NCBI RefSeq assembly: GCF_025629245.1
Contig: NZ_JANZXN010000009.1
Location: 60,677 to 124,676, forward strand
Direction: 5' to 3'
Source of the DNA: Natronobiforma cellulositropha
GTDB lineage: Archaea; Halobacteriota; Halobacteria; Halobacteriales; Natrialbaceae
DNA: 64,000 nt
Below the pieces are notes generated by a model. It had not been told where the DNA came from. It saw only the letters and a list, made by a program, of their open reading frames with translations, and made no database searches. Both the position numbers and the translations under genes were made by a program. Positions 61,772-64,000 of the stretch are shown in pieces (the first letter of the stretch is position 1; every line of letters starts with the position of its first letter).

Positions 61772-63679
61772 TCAGGGAAAGCGAAACGTCTCTAAGTTCT
61801 TCGGCTGGTGGGTCCGGACGTTGTACTGCTGGTAGAGCGCCGAAGAGAGCTGGTCGGTCGCCTGCTCGTCGCCGTGGACACAGAGGATGGTCTCGGGGCG
61901 GGGGTTCATCTCCTCGACGTACTGCTCGAGTCCGGCGCGGTCGGCGTGGCCGGAGAAGCCGCTGACCGAGTCGATGCGCATCTCGAGGGTGAGGCGGTCG
62001 GGACCGCCGCGGCCGCCGAGTGAGACCTCCGTGCGTCCGCTCTGGATGCGTCGGCCGAGGGTGCCTTCGGCCTGGTAGCCGACGAACAGCAGGGTGTTGT
62101 TCGGGTTGGGACCGAGCAGCTCGAGCCAGGACATGATGGGGCCGCCGGTGACCATCCCGGAGGTCGAGAGGATGACGCAGGGGTCGCCGCTGGCGATGGC
62201 TTCGCGCATCTCCTGGCCGCCGTCGACCTGCTGGAACTGCTCGGCGATGAAGGGGTTGTCGTCCTCGTGGAGGATGCGCTGGCGGAGGCCGTCTCTGAGG
62301 TACTCGGGGTAGGCGGTGTGGATGGCGGTCGCCTCGCGGATCATCCCATCGAGGTAGACGGGCATCGTCGGAATCGTCCCCTCGCGCATCGCTTCCTCTA
62401 AGACGAGCATGAGTTCCTGTGAGCGGCCGACGGCGAAGGCGGGGATGACGGTGATTCCGCCCTGGTCTGCGGTCTCGTTGATGATCTCCTCGACCTTCCG
62501 CTCGCTCTCTTTCGTGTCGGTCTGGTAGTCTCCACGGCGGCCGTAGGTCGACTCCATGATCATCGCCTCGGCGCGCGGGAAGTCGTTGACTGCGCCGTTG
62601 AACAGCCGTGTCGGCTCGTAGTGGATGTCGCCGGAGAAGACGACGTTGTAGAAGCCCTCGCCGATGTGGAAGTGAGCGCTCGCACTCCCCAGGATGTGGC
62701 CAGCGTTGTGCATCGTCAGCTTCACGTCCGGGGCGATGTCGGTGACGTCGCCGTAGCCGATCGGGATGGTGTGTTTGATCGCCTGTCTGACCTGCTCGCT
62801 CTCGTAGGGTGGGGCGCGTCCCTCCTTGGCGGCGACGTCGAGGTAGTCGAGGGTCAACAGCCCCATCAGGTCGCGCGTCGGCTCCGTCGCGTAGATCGGT
62901 CCGTCGTAGCCGTACTTGAAGATCAGCGGCAAGAGCGCGCTGTGATCTAAGTGGGCGTGGGTGAGCACCACGGCGTCGATTCCCGTCAGCGGCATCGCCT
63001 CGGGCGCGTGGAGGTAGGGCACCTCGCCCTCCGCGCCGGGTTTGTCACCGCAGTCGATCAGGATGCGCGTGTTCGGCGTGTGGAGGACGAAACTCGCCCG
63101 GCCGACCTCGCGACAGCAGCCGAGCGTCGTCACGCGCACCCAGTCGACGGGGTTCTGCGGATCGCCGTGGATCCGCTCGCCGACGCGCGTCAGGAACTCG
63201 CGTCTGTCGCCGCGCTCCTGGGTGAGGAAGTTCCTGACGTTGTCGACCGTCGAGGACTCCATCGGCGGCGTCCGGACGACCTCCGGGTTCCAGCCGACCT
63301 CGCGGGTGATCTCCCGGAGCGTCCGCCCGCGCCGCCCGATCACGAGTCCCGGCTTGCGTGCCTCGATGAGCACCTCGCCGATCGTCGGGTAGAACTCGAG
63401 TTCCTGGATGTCGGCCTCTTCGGGGACGATCTCGCGGATCTTCGCCTCCGCCTCGTCGGGACCGGACTGCGAGCCGGGTGCGGGTCTGACGGTGACGCGC
63501 TTTCTGAGCGTCCGCGCGAGGTTGCCCAGGAGGTTGCCGTCGCGGGCGAACTCGCGTGGCGTCGTCGTGTAGATGACCAGGTCCGGTCCCTCGTACTGGA
63601 CGTCGGTGACGTCGACGTTCGCGGGGACTTCGTTCGTAACGCGCTCGTGTAAATCGCTGTGAGATGTGTCGTCGCTCAT
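61772..63679 (-). CDS. fttA: aCPSF1/FttA transcription termination ribonuclease
   Basis: A 635-residue KH-KH-MBL-beta-CASP nuclease. N-terminal KH domains are at about 1-145 (YTTTPREFARDGNLLGNLA, GLVIGRRGRTLREITREVG). The MBL core has VVLTHAHLDHSALL, HNAGHILGSASAHFHIG and FSGDIHYEPTRLF. Beta-CASP motifs are ESTYGRRGD (A), SGHADRAG (B) and LCVHGDEQAT (C). Archaeal aCPSF1 cleaves nascent RNA behind U-rich sites and causes transcription termination. Length matches the conserved 630-640. It is the longer relative of the beta-CASP protein at 4683. Confidence 0.95.
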   Translation of the reverse strand: MSDDTSHSDLHERVTNEVPANVDVTDVQYEGPDLVIYTTTPREFARDGNLLGNLARTLRKRVTVRPAPGSQSGPDEAEAKIREIVPEEADIQELEFYPTIGEVLIEARKPGLVIGRRGRTLREITREVGWNPEVVRTPPMESSTVDNVRNFLTQERGDRREFLTRVGERIHGDPQNPVDWVRVTTLGCCREVGRASFVLHTPNTRILIDCGDKPGAEGEVPYLHAPEAMPLTGIDAVVLTHAHLDHSALLPLIFKYGYDGPIYATEPTRDLMGLLTLDYLDVAAKEGRAPPYESEQVRQAIKHTIPIGYGDVTDIAPDVKLTMHNAGHILGSASAHFHIGEGFYNVVFSGDIHYEPTRLFNGAVNDFPRAEAMIMESTYGRRGDYQTDTKESERKVEEIINETADQGGITVIPAFAVGRSQELMLVLEEAMREGTIPTMPVYLDGMIREATAIHTAYPEYLRDGLRQRILHEDDNPFIAEQFQQVDGGQEMREAIASGDPCVILSTSGMVTGGPIMSWLELLGPNPNNTLLFVGYQAEGTLGRRIQSGRTEVSLGGRGGPDRLTLEMRIDSVSGFSGHADRAGLEQYVEEMNPRPETILCVHGDEQATDQLSSALYQQYNVRTHQPKNLETFRFP

Positions 63680-64000
63680 AGATGGGTCACTGCCCGCCGC
63701 GTCGCCGTCTTCCAGGGAGCGTACACCAGAGACCGACGCGATCTGCGTGTCTCAGAAACACCCGGATCACCGACGGCCGACTATCGACTGTTGTGGTGAC
63801 GACGAACGCGGACGGGGCCGATGAACTGCTACTGCTCTCTTCGTGAGAGTGGATAAAAAGGTTCGTACTTTCTCGCCGATCGTGTTTAGTTTAGCTGGCT
63901 CTGGTGAATCGCCAGACTGCGCCGACTTGATCCGTCAGAACTAGGGAGTTGAAGCGGGAAACGGCGGATGTCTATGTCCAAGATTTCCCGCTTCACTGGG
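63680..64000. other. Upstream region of fttA reaching the window edge
   Basis: 321 bases without a confident gene. The stretch right after 63680 is probably the fttA promoter and leader (GC-rich near the start, AT-rich GATAAAAAGG near 63851). From about 63880 the composition changes and small hairpins appear, including TCTGG(N7)CCAGA near 63901 and the long inverted repeat at 63951-63994. Confidence 0.5.
63951..63994. repeat. 11-base inverted repeat, possible insertion-element end
   Basis: GAAGCGGGAAA (63951-63961) and TTTCCCGCTTC (63984-63994) are perfect reverse complements 22 bases apart. A subterminal palindrome of this sort is found at ends of IS200/IS605-type elements, and the window stops right after it. 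No transposase is visible, so this stays a suggestion. Confidence 0.35.

Overview
The window is chromosomal DNA of a haloarchaeon (class Halobacteria). The evidence is high GC, proteins rich in Asp/Glu, very frequent CTCGAG, TATA-like boxes about 25-30 bases before apparently leaderless starts, and archaeal markers such as ribosomal protein S6e, aCPSF1/FttA, a FlaD/E-domain archaellum protein and an F420-dependent oxidoreductase. The gene mix would fit the Natrialbales, but the order cannot be fixed from sequence alone.

Left flank (1-11974): the end of a membrane protein and a FlaD/E archaellum protein, a PadR-like regulator with a palindrome upstream, S6e with a partner gene, a TetR regulator with its own palindromic operator, a prenyl-synthase-like protein lacking acidic catalytic motifs, a beta-CASP ribonuclease, a flavodoxin, a SolA-like FAD oxidase, aconitase and a dUTPase-like enzyme.

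Centre (11978-37214): a nearly complete contractile injection system (CIS) of the extracellular/PVC-Afp type in four transcription units. Unit 1 (minus, 36298 to 32413) encodes sheath, two tube paralogues, a tail-assembly-chaperone-like protein with a frame -1 extension (DUF6760-like), and a third tube-type protein. Unit 2 (plus, 30167-32395) is the AAA+ ATPase. Unit 3 (minus, 29864 to 11978) encodes an MCM-N-like zinc protein, a 1595-residue disordered protein, a LysM protein, gpD-like hub, gp5-like spike, PAAR tip, gp25-like wedge, two J-like baseplate proteins, a tail protein I-like protein and a fibre-like protein. Unit 4 (plus, from 36600) is the DUF4255 tail terminator followed by a membrane protein. 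No cargo toxin is recognisable.

The most striking features are: (1) a textbook -1 frameshift signal (GGGAAAC, 8-nt spacer, stem-loop) joining the chaperone gene to an ORF that has no start codon of its own, arranged like phage P2 E/E' or lambda G/GT; (2) a SAP-like domain on a Ser/Gly/Lys linker inside the sheath and an MCM-N-like protein in the operon, both suggesting a nucleic-acid link; (3) the 1595-residue protein with segregated charge and recurring short beta-like motifs.

Right part (38995-63679): a 3432-residue surface protein (signal peptide, CARDB, GLUG and Ig-like repeats, one late membrane segment) carrying a cytoplasmic UlaG-like metallo-beta-lactamase domain; small membrane proteins; a multi-PAS histidine kinase; a 6-phosphogluconate dehydrogenase; an anchored 2Fe-2S ferredoxin; a D-lyxose-isomerase-like cupin; a lipoprotein gene broken by one in-frame TGA; a Tat-exported GH10 xylanase with malectin-like and dockerin-like modules; an F420-dependent oxidoreductase; an ICMT-like membrane protein; and aCPSF1/FttA. 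The final 120 bases hold an inverted repeat that may be the edge of an insertion element.
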